A stretch of DNA of 64,000 nucleotides, from contig CP133159.1 in NCBI GenBank assembly GCA_030913385.1, positions 2,502,584 to 2,566,583 of the forward strand. The letters run 5' to 3'. The notes under the pieces are model-generated. The model was given only the letters and a program-made list of their open reading frames with translations, searched no databases and had not been told where the DNA came from. This document shows, in pieces, positions 1-6,612 of the stretch. Position 1 is the first letter of the stretch. Each line of letters starts with the position of its first letter. The position numbers were made by a program, and so were the translations under genes. The DNA is from Cytophagaceae bacterium ABcell3. GTDB lineage: Bacteria > Bacteroidota > Bacteroidia > Cytophagales > Cytophagaceae.

Positions 1-50
1 TGAACTGGTGTCCTGTATAGGAGCTACAGTCAGTTTTTCTCCAAGTGGAA

Positions 51-147
51 GCCGTTGAGTATGGAATGTTTTTGCGGAAAGAAACAGGCAGGAGGTGTTC
101 TTTATTGTTAGCGTATAGGTAAATGACAAAGCTGTCATATTTAGCCC
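51..147. repeat. Direct repeat copy A flanking the REP transposase gene
   Basis: This 97-bp stretch recurs in the same orientation at 1273-1369 with about five mismatches that I count by eye. The two copies bracket the REP-associated transposase gene and most of the palindromes. It contains an AGGAGGTG-like purine stretch but no ORF that I can support. It could be a duplicated element edge or part of a larger repeat unit. Confidence 0.85.
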
Positions 148-176
148 TGGCAGGTACATGTTTCATGTTTTTTGGT

Positions 177-242
177 GTAGCTGTAAGCTACTTTTGGTAT
201 TTCGACAATAACATACTGGTGTTCCGTAGCTGGAAGCTACGG
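177..242. repeat. Two GTAGC...GCTAC palindromes upstream of the RAYT gene
   Basis: Two short hairpins are visible. GTAGC-TGTAA-GCTAC lies at 177-191 and CCGTAGC-TGGAA-GCTACGG at 224-242. Both carry the GTAG foot typical of REP elements that RAYT transposases recognise. A similar imperfect hairpin lies at 13-29. Confidence 0.75.
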
Positions 243-275
243 ATAGCAGTGGTGATTTAATACCTCCTACGCTCA

Positions 276-344
276 CTGTAGCTTGAAGCTACAGAAACGT
301 AATATCAATTAAATACGCACTTCCAAAGGTAGCCTGCGGCTACC
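276..344. repeat. Bipartite REP module 1 (69 bp)
   Basis: Palindrome 1 is CTGTAGC-TTGAA-GCTACAG (276-294). Palindrome 2 is GGTAGCC-TGC-GGCTACC (328-344). Exactly 33 bp separate them. The same two-palindrome layout with the same 33-bp spacing recurs at 1092-1160, 6002-6070 and 13712-13780. A CGTACT-like word follows the second palindrome in most copies. Confidence 0.85.
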
Positions 345-427
345 AAACGTACTACCAAGTTTTTAGATATAAATATTTTATATATTATTGTTTATCTGCA
401 TATTGCATTGGATTTTTTTACTTGTTT

Positions 428-1003
428 ATGGCGGCTATAAAAAACATAGATCTTAGTTCAGGTTATAAAATCAGAAACGAAGAGGGCATATTTTATCTTA
501 CGCTACAGGTGGTTTTGTGGGTAGATATTTTCTCTAGGCAAAATTACCGAGATATTATAATAGACAGTTTAAGGTTTGCAAAGATCAATAAAGGGCTTAA
601 TGTCCATGCTTATGTCATTATGAGCAACCATGTGCATATGATCGTTTCGGTAAAAGAAGGGAAATTGAGCAAGGTTATTGGAGAGTTTAAGTCCTATACT
701 AGCAAACAAATTATCGAACATATTAAAGATGTTTCCGAAAGCAGGCGCACTTGGCTTCTTGAACTATTTGGCAGAGAAGGTAAAATTTCGTCTAGAAATA
801 AAAGCTATAAAGTATGGACACATGAAAACCATCCAGTAGAGCTAGAGTCAACATATTTTTTTGACCAGAAACTAAACTACATTCATGAAAATCTTGTTAG
901 GGCCGGTTTGGTTTATAAAGCAGAGGACTATGTTTATTCTAGCGCATCTGCATATGCTGGTATGGAAAGCATTCTTGAGATAGAGATAGATTATCTATAT
1001 TGA
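428..1003 (+). CDS. REP-associated tyrosine transposase (RAYT, Y1/HUH family)
   Basis: The protein has 191 aa from ATG 428; a TTG at 422 is a less likely start. The HUH-type motif SNHVHM places His68 and His70 as metal ligands, and Tyr90 in FKSYTSKQ is the likely nucleophile. The WVDIFSR stretch near residue 31 is also typical of the family. Known RAYTs are single-copy housekeeping-like transposases that cleave single-stranded DNA at palindromic REP elements carrying a GTAG foot. Palindromes with that foot flank this gene on both sides, which fits a RAYT and its substrates. The gene stands alone and is not in an operon. Its length suits the family, and no frameshift is seen, so it may be functional. 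Confidence 0.9.
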   Translation: MAAIKNIDLSSGYKIRNEEGIFYLTLQVVLWVDIFSRQNYRDIIIDSLRFAKINKGLNVHAYVIMSNHVHMIVSVKEGKLSKVIGEFKSYTSKQIIEHIKDVSESRRTWLLELFGREGKISSRNKSYKVWTHENHPVELESTYFFDQKLNYIHENLVRAGLVYKAEDYVYSSASAYAGMESILEIEIDYLY

Positions 1004-1014
1004 ATAAGGCAATC

Positions 1015-1136
1015 CCCCCCTTAATGCTCACTGTAGCTTGTAGCTACAGTACCGTATTGCCAAACAAAGACGCACTCCCCCTTAATGCTTACTGTAGTTT
1101 GCAGCTACAGTACTGTACTATCAAACAAAGACGTAC
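1015..1136. repeat. 61-bp tandem repeat, two copies, each with a REP palindrome
   Basis: Copy 1 (1015-1075) and copy 2 (1076-1136) align end to end with scattered substitutions. Each begins with CCCCCTTAATGC and includes a CTGTAG...CTACAG hairpin, at 1031-1049 and 1092-1110. The second copy leads into a full bipartite REP module. Confidence 0.8.
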
Positions 1137-1160
1137 TTGCAGAGGTAGCCTGTGACTACC
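1092..1160. repeat. Bipartite REP module 2 (69 bp)
   Basis: Palindrome 1 lies at 1092-1110 (one mismatch in the stem, CTGTAGT/GCTACAG). Palindrome 2, GGTAGCC-TGT-GACTACC, lies at 1144-1160. The spacing is 33 bp, as in the other three modules. Confidence 0.85.
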
Positions 1161-1272
1161 AAACGTACTATCTACATATTGTAATGTTTAATTAATACAA
1201 GTGTTCCGTAGCAGGAAGCTAAGGTTAGCAAAGATTCCTTCCTCCTGATAGAAAATTGAATAGACAGCACAA

Positions 1273-1369
1273 GCCGTTAAGTATGGAACATTTTTGCGGA
1301 AAGAAACAGGCAGGAGGTGTTCTTTATTGTTTGCGTATAGGTAAATGACAAAGCTGTCATAGTTAGCCC
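1273..1369. repeat. Direct repeat copy B flanking the REP transposase gene
   Basis: This is the second copy of the 97-bp repeat at 51-147, offset by 1222 bp, with about five substitutions. Both copies end at a TTAGCCC word and are followed by a REP-like palindrome. Confidence 0.85.
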
Positions 1370-1414
1370 GTGGCTGGAAGCTACGGATAGCAAAGGCAAT
1401 CCCCCCATAACCCC

Positions 1415-1894
1415 ATGAGCGTGCTCAAGTTCAAAAGTCCCGGCGCCAACCCACGGGAACCGCTCACGCAGGAAGAACCGGACAGCTCTTCAAAGCAGCG
1501 GAAAACCTGAAAGAGAAAGCGGTGCTGCACCTTTTTTACAGTTGCGGGCTAAGGCGCAAGGAAGGGGAGTCGCTGAACATCCAGGACGTGCACTTCAAGA
1601 AAAACATCCTTTATGTAAGGGAAGGGAAAGGGGCAAAACGGCGGGCCGTGCCAATGCCGGAAAAGGTGCGCAATGAACTGGAAAGCTATTACCTGAACGA
1701 GCGTGCCACGCTGGCCAACGTAAAGGACACAGAAGCCTTTGTCCTCAACAAGCTGGGGGGGGAGGATGAGCGGGAGCGGCCATAACAAGGTATTGAAACA
1801 GATAATCGAAAGGACAGATATCGCAAAAGAGACCAGCCTCCACCACCTACGGCACAGCATAGCCACGCACCTGCTGGACCCTTTTTTTGATTAA
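1415..1894 (+). pseudogene. Tyrosine recombinase (phage integrase family) remnant, frameshifted
   Basis: Three reading frames must be joined to read this gene. The first part (from ATG 1415) gives an LTQEE segment. A shift near 1471 leads into QLFKAAE...FYSCGLRRKE, which carries the first catalytic Arg. A second shift in the G-run near 1755 leads into LHHLRHSIATHLL, which carries the HxxR box. The N-terminal core-binding domain is missing. The frame stops at 1892-1894 before any catalytic Tyr segment. Base composition is clearly richer in G+C than the host genes, which suggests transfer from elsewhere. It lies against the left edge of the IS3 remnant, so later insertions may have cut its 3' end. 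It cannot encode an active recombinase. Confidence 0.85.
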
Positions 1895-1910
1895 TTAATG
1901 CCTGCCGCAG

Positions 1911-1964
1911 GGCTCCTCAAATCCTCCTATGATTTAGAAGAAAAATCATAGGAGGATTTCGAGG
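1911..1964. repeat. Inverted repeat resembling two facing IS termini
   Basis: AAATCCTCCTATGATTT (1919-1935) is followed after a few bases by AAATCATAGGAGGATTT (ending 1959). The right arm, starting TCATAGGAGG near 1946, resembles the TGATAGGACAG end found at the other side of the IS3 remnant (near 5850). The left arm could therefore be the end of a second, mostly lost, inverted copy. A plain transcription terminator is the alternative. Confidence 0.55.
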
Positions 1965-1976
1965 TTTATGCTTCTT

Positions 1977-2418
1977 TTACGCAGCACTTTTTCTATGAAT
2001 ATTATAAAATTCTTCAGGAGAAAGATATCCAAGAGAGGAATGTCTTCTGGTCCTGTTGTACCATATCTCAATGTATTCAAACAATCCCTTTTTTGCCTGC
2101 TTTATTGATTCATATTTCCGGTAACCAGTTTCAGATTTCAGGGTTTTGAAGAAGCTTTCAGCCACTGCATTGTCCCAGCAATTCCCTTTTCTGCTCATGC
2201 TCTGAGTAACATTTAGCTTACCAAGCTCATCCCTGAACTCTTTGCATGCATACTGCACGCCTCTGTCTGAATGAAAAACCAGCTCTTGAAAAACAGGTCT
2301 GTTTATCAGTGCCATCCTCCATGCAGGCACTACTGTTTCATATGCATGCATCGAAGTGGACATAGACCATCCTATTATTTTCCTATCATATAAGTCCATA
2401 ATCATGGTCAGGTATAAC
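1977..2418 (-). pseudogene. IS3 transposase OrfB, C-terminal part
   Basis: The segment carries the DRKIIGWS stretch, the second catalytic Asp in FHSDRGVQYA and the catalytic Glu in NAVAESFFKTLKSE, with the usual RRHSSLGYLSPEEF tail. All are typical of the IS3 rve integrase core. The first DDE Asp (in DITYI) is on the other side of the inserted IS66, at about 4730. The open frame continues past 2418 into IS66 end sequence by chance. It is therefore the 3' part of a gene broken by insertion. Confidence 0.9.
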
Positions 2419-2497
2419 GTATACCTACGGCCAAGTACATCTTTATTCCCAAAAAATAACGCCATAAGTTTGCATTACAAACTATAACAGCAAAATA

Positions 2498-2797
2498 ATG
2501 GCAACAAACACAAAAGTATCTGACCAGATGCGTGAGCTTTATCAGCTCTGGCAACAAAGCGGTATCAGTAAAAAAGAATTTAGCCTTCGGCAGAACATCA
2601 ATTATCAAAAATTCATCTATTGGTGCGGCAAATATAGAACAGAGGAGCCCGGTACCGGATTTGTCCCTCTGAAAGTAAGCAGCCCTGATGAAATTAACCC
2701 TGCGGCCGGCAACATGGAAGTTGTCTTTCCTTCCGGTGCCAAGGTCATATTCCACGGCATGGCAGATCCATCATTTGTTAAACAATTAGTCAGCTAG
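2498..2797 (+). CDS. tnpA: IS66 accessory protein TnpA
   Basis: The 99-aa product has the N-terminal helix-turn-helix-like region of IS66 TnpA proteins (MRELYQLWQQSGISKKEFSL) and a C-terminal IFHGMADPSFVKQLVS tail. In this family TnpA is needed together with TnpB and TnpC for transposition, but its exact role is not settled. Two nucleotides separate its stop from the tnpB start, which suggests coupled translation. Confidence 0.85.
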   Translation: MATNTKVSDQMRELYQLWQQSGISKKEFSLRQNINYQKFIYWCGKYRTEEPGTGFVPLKVSSPDEINPAAGNMEVVFPSGAKVIFHGMADPSFVKQLVS

Positions 2798-2799
2798 CC

Positions 2800-3159
2800 A
2801 TGCTTTCATTGTCTCACCAGTGCAGGTACTTTCTCTATTCGGGCAAAACCGACATGCGGAAAGGGTTTGACAGCCTATCAGGTATTGTAAGGAGCAAACT
2901 TAACGAAAACCCCATGAACGGGGACATTTTTATTTTCCTGAACCGAAACCGAAACCATGTCAAGCTCCTTTTATGGGAAGGCGACGGTTTCAGTATGTAT
3001 CACAAACGCCTTGAAAGAGGGACTTATGAAATACCTGTCCATTGCAAAAATGTGACCAAATCTGAAATATCCGCCTCGGTATTGCAACTGGTCTTACAAG
3101 GGATTTCCCTTGAGTCGGTCAGGCACCGCAAAAGATATAAAAGTCCTGGAAATCTTTAA
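2800..3159 (+). CDS. tnpB: IS66 family insertion sequence protein TnpB (Orf2)
   Basis: The 119-aa product matches the IS66 Orf2-like family throughout: CRYFLYSGKTDMRKGFDSLS near the N-terminus, then NPMNGDIFIFLNRNRNHVKL and LLWEGDGFSMYHKRLERGTY. Known IS66 elements need this small protein for transposition. The length is usual for the family. It follows tnpA directly and precedes tnpC by 56 bp. Confidence 0.93.
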   Translation: MLSLSHQCRYFLYSGKTDMRKGFDSLSGIVRSKLNENPMNGDIFIFLNRNRNHVKLLLWEGDGFSMYHKRLERGTYEIPVHCKNVTKSEISASVLQLVLQGISLESVRHRKRYKSPGNL

Positions 3160-3215
3160 ACTTATTCTTTTTTTCCTAATACCACCTACATAGGTATATT
3201 ATTTATCTTTGCAAC

Positions 3216-4670
3216 ATGCTTGCCGAAGGTATAGACTATAAAGAAAAATATGAGGAGGCGATGTCCGAGATCGCACTTTTGAAGTTTGAGCTCAAAGAGC
3301 TGAAGCGCCTCATATATGGCACCAAAAGCGAGCGTTTTGTGCCTTCGTCCGCACCGGAACAGTTAAACCTGGGACTTGGTGAAGAGCAGGCAACTGCCCC
3401 TGAAAAAGAGGAGGTCGTCAGGTTTAAGCGTGTCAAAAAAGAAACAGCCCGCAAGCACCCGGGCCGCCTCCCTATACCGGCACATGTACCAAGGGTGGAA
3501 GAGATTGTTGAGCCTGAAGAAGATACCTCAGGCATGAAAAAAATTGGGGAAGAGGTGACAGAGGTTCTTGAATATACCACCGGAAAGTTTCATGTGCGCA
3601 AAATTGTACGCCCGAAATACGCAAAACCTGAAGGGGAGGGTGTTGCCATTGGAGAATTGCCATACAGGGCGATAGAGAAAGGGATAGCCGGAGCAAGCCT
3701 TGTCGCTTTCCTTGTTGTCAGCAAGTATGTTGACCACCTTCCTTTATACCGCCAGATACAGATATTTAAGAGAGAAGGCCTTAATTTTCCTTCTTCCACA
3801 ATGTCAGACTGGGTAAAACAAGGGGTAAACAAGCTTAAAATCTTATACGAACTGCATAAAAAGAGGACACTGCAAGCCGGTTACCTGATGGCAGACGAGA
3901 CACCCATAAAAGTTCTCGACAAGGATAAAAAAAGTAAAATCCACCGGGGGTATTACTGGGTATATTATGACCCTGTCGGGAAACAGGTGCTGTTCGACTA
4001 TCGTCCCGGGCGCGGGAGCGAAGGGCCATCAGATATACTGAAGGGTTTTCAGGGATACCTGCAATGTGACGGGTATAACGTATATGATATGTTTGCCAAC
4101 ATCAAGGGCATAACATTGTTCCATTGTATGGCACATGCCAGAAGGATGTTTGAGAAAGCATTGGACAATGACAAAGAAAATGCAGAACATGCCTTGAAAG
4201 AATTTCAGAAGTTATATGATATTGAGCGTAAAGCAAGGGAGGCCGGGATGTCTTTTGAAGAAAGAAAGGAATCAAGGCTTGATGCAAAAACAACATTGGA
4301 CGACCTGGAAGAATGGATGAAAAACCTGTACCCTAATATTGCCCCTAGGAGTCCTATTGGAAAGGCGCTCGAATACTCCTTGAGCAGATGGGAAAGGCTC
4401 TCCATATATCTTGAGGATGGCAAGCTGGAGATAGATAACAATCTGGTGGAAAACTCAATAAGGCCAGTAGCCATAGGAAGGAAAAATTATCTGTTTGCCG
4501 GTTCACATGATGCTGCCCAGAGAGCCGCCCAAATATACTCGCTTGTGGCAAGCTGCAAAATCAACGGTGTAAACCCATTGGAATGGATGAAAGATGTTCT
4601 GGAAAGAATAGACAATCACCCGGTAAACAGGCTGGAAGAACTGCTACCCGGGAAGTGGGTAAAATTATAA
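3216..4670 (+). CDS. tnpC: IS66 family transposase TnpC
   Basis: The 484-aa DDE transposase begins with a coiled-coil leader (about residues 1-40, KYEEAMSEIALLKFELKEL). The catalytic core shows ADETPIKVLD, then QCDGYNVYD, and near the C-terminus DNNLVENSIRPVAIGRKN with the catalytic Glu, followed by the FAGS...ARA-type tail. The Cys residues of the usual IS66 zinc finger are absent. The C-terminal SLVASCKINGVNPLEWMKDVL segment is typical. A TATCTTTG box at 3204-3211 lies almost against the ATG. It resembles a Bacteroidota -7 element, but no -33 partner is clear. The frame is intact. Confidence 0.95.
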   Translation: MLAEGIDYKEKYEEAMSEIALLKFELKELKRLIYGTKSERFVPSSAPEQLNLGLGEEQATAPEKEEVVRFKRVKKETARKHPGRLPIPAHVPRVEEIVEPEEDTSGMKKIGEEVTEVLEYTTGKFHVRKIVRPKYAKPEGEGVAIGELPYRAIEKGIAGASLVAFLVVSKYVDHLPLYRQIQIFKREGLNFPSSTMSDWVKQGVNKLKILYELHKKRTLQAGYLMADETPIKVLDKDKKSKIHRGYYWVYYDPVGKQVLFDYRPGRGSEGPSDILKGFQGYLQCDGYNVYDMFANIKGITLFHCMAHARRMFEKALDNDKENAEHALKEFQKLYDIERKAREAGMSFEERKESRLDAKTTLDDLEEWMKNLYPNIAPRSPIGKALEYSLSRWERLSIYLEDGKLEIDNNLVENSIRPVAIGRKNYLFAGSHDAAQRAAQIYSLVASCKINGVNPLEWMKDVLERIDNHPVNRLEELLPGKWVKL

Positions 4671-4699
4671 AATCAACATGCACTTGCCCGAAGGCTTAC

Positions 4700-4755
4700 G
4701 GTATAACCATGCCTCATTTGTCCGGATATAAGTTATGTCTGATACTTGCTGATGC
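4700..4755 (-). pseudogene. IS3 transposase OrfB, short middle fragment
   Basis: Reading the minus strand gives QVSDITYIRTNEAWLY, the region around the first catalytic Asp of an IS3 transposase. It joins in frame to the C-terminal part at 2410 once the IS66 and one target copy are removed. Its upstream edge coincides with a CTGATGC word (4749-4755) that also occurs where the N-terminal OrfB fragment breaks off (5168-5174). Confidence 0.8.
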
Positions 4756-5050
4756 CAAACTTGGTTGTCAGTTATTTCTAAATAATTGCCAGTCATGCCA
4801 TAGTTTAGGTAGTGATTCTGGATATATAAGTTTAGAGGATACTCCAAAAGAAGCTATAGTTTTAATTATTCCGAACATTAATGATTCTAATTACCACAAG
4901 CCTACCTATTTTGACTTAACAGATTGTGAAAAAGCTCACATAACAGAATATATTCTTTCTTATTATAATGAACCTTTTGATGAACCTATTGTAGAGGTTG
5001 AGAAAAGTTGTTCTCAATTAGGCTTCTTCCCCGAAAGTCCGAGCAAGTGA
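4756..5050 (+). pseudogene. Cytochrome c domain fragment captured inside the IS3 remnant
   Basis: The plus-strand frame reads KLGCQLFLNNCQSCHSLG, a c-type haem site with CQSCH at 4787-4801. It continues through a region ending ...LTDCEKAHITEYILSYYNEP, which resembles the C-terminal helix of class I cytochromes c, and stops at 5048-5050. There is no signal peptide and no start of its own; the open frame runs in from IS66 and IS3 sequence. A possible Met ligand is not obvious. I read it as the 3' part of a cytochrome gene that lost its beginning when IS sequences rearranged here. Confidence 0.6.
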
Positions 5051-5167
5051 TATAACCGCTGTATCCCCCCCCTCTGGTCTAAGATTAGCGATAGCGTATC
5101 TTAGACCCAAAATATTGCAAGCTTGTAGCTTGCGTAATGTGAGTTGGGGAAAAAAGAAAATGAGAAA

Positions 5168-5490
5168 CTGATGCTAAATCCATGGTTTGAATCAGTTGTG
5201 CAGACTTTAAATTTTTTACTTACAACACTCCTGATTCCGTGGTCTTTCATGATCCTGGCAACCCTTGGCCTGGATACTGCAAAACCCTTTTTTCTAAGAT
5301 CTAATGTAATTCTAGGACTTCCATAGGTACCATTGCTTAACTCATGCACTGTTTTGATTTCCTTTAGCAATATCGCTCTTTGTTGAGCCAGTTTGAGTTG
5401 TTTCTCCTTCTTCCACTCATAAAAGCTGTTCCTGGCAACATTAAATGTCCTACACATCTTTTCAACAGCATACTCTTTTCTATGATCCAT
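5168..5490 (-). pseudogene. IS3 transposase OrfB, N-terminal part
   Basis: The reading begins MDHRKEYAVEKMCRTFNVAR and continues with the HTH_21-like region NGTYGSPRITLDLRKKGF and KKFKVCTTDSNH, typical of IS150-like OrfB. After TTDSNHGFSIS the frame enters unrelated sequence. A normal protein would go on for about 20 residues to the DITYI motif. The start overlaps the orfA stop in a TAATG arrangement. Confidence 0.88.
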
Positions 5491-5807
5491 TATGAATTGG
5501 TATATTTGCTGTCTCCCCTGGAAAAGATGCTTACCGCCTTTTTTAGGATTTCCCTTTCAAGCTCAGATTCCTTTAAGGCTTTCCTCAAGGCATGAATTTC
5601 TTTTTGTTCTTCTGAAAGGTTCTGTTTCCCATTTCCTGGAAAACTGGCAGCGCCATTCGTCTTCATTTCACGTGACCATCTCCTTACTAAATCAGGACCA
5701 ATGCCTAATTCTTTCCCAACAGCGGTACTGGTCTTCCCGCTTAAATGCAGCTCTACAGCCATTGTTTTAAATTCGTGGTCATATGACCTTCTTTCTCTTT
5801 TACTCAT
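5490..5807 (-). CDS. IS3 family transposase OrfA
   Basis: The 105-aa protein has an N-terminal helix-turn-helix of the transposase_8 type (YDHEFKTMAVELHLSGKTST...GIGPDLVRRW) and a C-terminal leucine-zipper-like helix (EIHALRKALKESELEREILKKA). In IS3 elements OrfA binds the terminal repeats and is also made as an OrfAB fusion by frameshifting. This copy is intact, but its partner OrfB is broken, so at most it could act on related IS copies elsewhere. Confidence 0.92.
   Translation of the reverse strand: MSKRERRSYDHEFKTMAVELHLSGKTSTAVGKELGIGPDLVRRWSREMKTNGAASFPGNGKQNLSEEQKEIHALRKALKESELEREILKKAVSIFSRGDSKYTNS
5538..5544 (-). promoter_or_regulatory. Programmed -1 frameshift site (A AAA AAG) in the IS3 element
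   Basis: On the minus strand the orfA codons ...CTA AAA AAG GCG form the classical IS3 slippery heptamer. Slipping back one base leads into the frame of orfB without a stop before its ATG, which would give an OrfAB fusion. This is established for IS3-family elements. Use at this locus is inferred. Confidence 0.65.
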
Positions 5808-5865
5808 CGTTCCAAATTTAAGAAAAAGAGCTTAACTTACTGTCCTATCAAATATATACATTCCA

Positions 5866-5921
5866 ATCTTCCTGTTCTTTGGGGAGCCATTCAAAGGCTT
5901 CTTCCACTAGAGCTTTAAAAA
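5866..5921 (-). pseudogene. Short remnant of a paralogue of the 495-aa gene at 6605-8092
   Basis: Bases 5866-5908 match 6692-6734, the 3' part of the next minus-strand gene, at all but one position. The translation EEAFEWLPKEQED is identical in both, and an in-frame upstream stretch (TFFKALV) differs. The remnant lies beside the right end of the IS3 element (about 5850). This suggests that a second copy of the gene once stood here and was destroyed around the insertion. Confidence 0.7.
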
Positions 5922-6202
5922 AAGTTCGACTCAGTGCGTCGGGAATTAAGCTGGACCCATTACCGGTCACTTTTAAAGGTAGACTTAAGTTTATATGCTC
6001 ACTGTAGCTTGCAGCTACAGCACCGTACTATCCAATAAAGCCGTATTGCCAAAGGTAGCTTGCAGCTACCAGAACGTACTGCCAAATAACCCGCTAATAC
6101 ACAATATTATTATAGCGTCTTGCAACAATACCACCCTATGAGGTAAACCACATATGAAAATAAATCGTTAACTTTACTGATGACCAAATGCGGCACTCGA
6201 AC
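5922..6202. other. Gene-free stretch with REP module 3
   Basis: Apart from the palindromes at 6002-6070, I see no coding sequence between the paralogue remnant and the antitoxin gene. Confidence 0.6.
6002..6070. repeat. Bipartite REP module 3 (69 bp)
   Basis: Palindrome 1, CTGTAGC-TTGCA-GCTACAG (6002-6020), and palindrome 2, GGTAGCT-TGC-AGCTACC (6054-6070), stand exactly 33 bp apart. The spacer (CGTACTATCCAATAAAG core) is nearly identical to that of the module at 13712. Confidence 0.88.
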
Positions 6203-6415
6203 ATGAAACCAGAAATTAAATACAAACTAATAGAAAAGCTTATCCAGACCGAGGACGATGCATTGTTGAGCCAGGTACAGGAAATATTGGAAGACAGCAG
6301 TTCCAAAAGCGAAGACCTGAAACAAGAACTCGACAAAAGAATGGAAAAATACCGTCGTGGGGAAAGTAGCCTATATACTTGGGAGGAAGTAAAAAAACAT
6401 GTCAAAAAGAAATGA
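6203..6415 (+). CDS. Putative antitoxin (addiction-module component type)
   Basis: The 70-aa acidic and helical protein begins MKPEIKYKLIEKLIQTEDDALLSQ and ends YTWEEVKKHVKKK. This is the usual build of small RelB-like or addiction-module antitoxins, where a WEEV motif near the C-terminus is common. The ATG at 6203 is preferred over 6188 because the conserved part starts there. Its stop overlaps the start of the toxin frame (ATGA at 6412-6415), a classical toxin-antitoxin coupling. Confidence 0.7.
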   Translation: MKPEIKYKLIEKLIQTEDDALLSQVQEILEDSSSKSEDLKQELDKRMEKYRRGESSLYTWEEVKKHVKKK

Positions 6416-6612
6416 GTTACAGTCTATTTTTTACAGACGATGCCAGAGCTGATATCAAGGAAGGTTATGAGTGGTATGAAGGACAGGGAGAAGAGCTAGG
6501 CGACGAATTTTTAGAGAGCTTAAACGCTACTTTGAAGAAAGTCGAAGAGCATCTGGCTGGCGATCTGCGCTATTCTTTTTTGTCTGAATCGGGATTTTTA
6601 GGTATCAATTAA
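6412..6612 (+). pseudogene. RelE/ParE-type toxin, C-terminally truncated
   Basis: The reading MSYSLFFTDDARADIKEGYE...WYEGQGEELGDEFLESLNATL is the N-terminal half of a ParE/RelE-fold toxin. The fold normally needs about 95 residues, and its C-terminal strands carry the active residues. Here the frame turns into unrelated sequence after about residue 50 and stops at 66 aa. The break lies close to the 3' end of the convergent gene at 6605, which suggests a rearrangement. The toxin is probably dead, leaving an orphan antitoxin. Confidence 0.7.

Larger units (their letters stand above)
1004..1414. other. Gene-free repeat field downstream of the RAYT gene
   Basis: No coding sequence is visible here. 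The stretch holds a 61-bp tandem repeat (1015-1136), REP palindromes at 1031-1049, 1092-1110, 1144-1160, 1206-1224 (decayed) and 1368-1386 (one mismatch in the stem), and the second copy of the 97-bp direct repeat (1273-1369). Confidence 0.8.
2419..4699 (+). mobile_element. IS66-family insertion sequence, complete (2281 bp)
   Basis: The element is bounded by an exact 8-bp duplication GGTATAAC at 2411-2418 and 4700-4707. The left end reads GTATACCTACGGCCAAGTAC. The right end read inward starts GTAAGCCTTCGGGCAAGTGC. These form imperfect terminal inverted repeats. It holds tnpA, tnpB and tnpC in the classical order. IS66 elements are known to make 8-bp duplications, which agrees. All three frames are open, so it may be active, and the perfect duplication suggests a recent insertion. 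Confidence 0.95.
1946..5850 (-). mobile_element. IS3-family element, dismembered by IS66 and by a cytochrome fragment
   Basis: The pieces in transcription order on the minus strand are orfA (5807-5490), the orfB N-terminus (5490 to about 5168), a foreign block with a cytochrome c fragment (about 5174-4756), a short orfB middle part (about 4755-4700), a complete IS66 (4699-2419) and the orfB C-terminus (2418-1977). Removing the IS66 restores the reading ...TNEAWLY|LTMIMDLYDRK, an ordinary IS3 transposase core. The outer ends are approximate. They are placed from a shared ATAGGA word followed by a GTTAAGC/GTTTATGC-like stretch. No outer target duplication could be confirmed. The element cannot move by itself in this state. 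Confidence 0.8.

Noticed and set aside
276-1160. Repeated hairpins looked at first like a small CRISPR array
   Set aside because: The repeats are palindromic pairs with a conserved spacer, not identical repeats with unique spacers, and no cas genes are present. REP modules explain them.
4583-4755. First part of a plus-strand ORF running from inside tnpC into the cytochrome fragment
   Set aside because: It is out of frame with tnpC and then reads IS66 end and antisense IS3 sequence. Only the later part has protein-like content.
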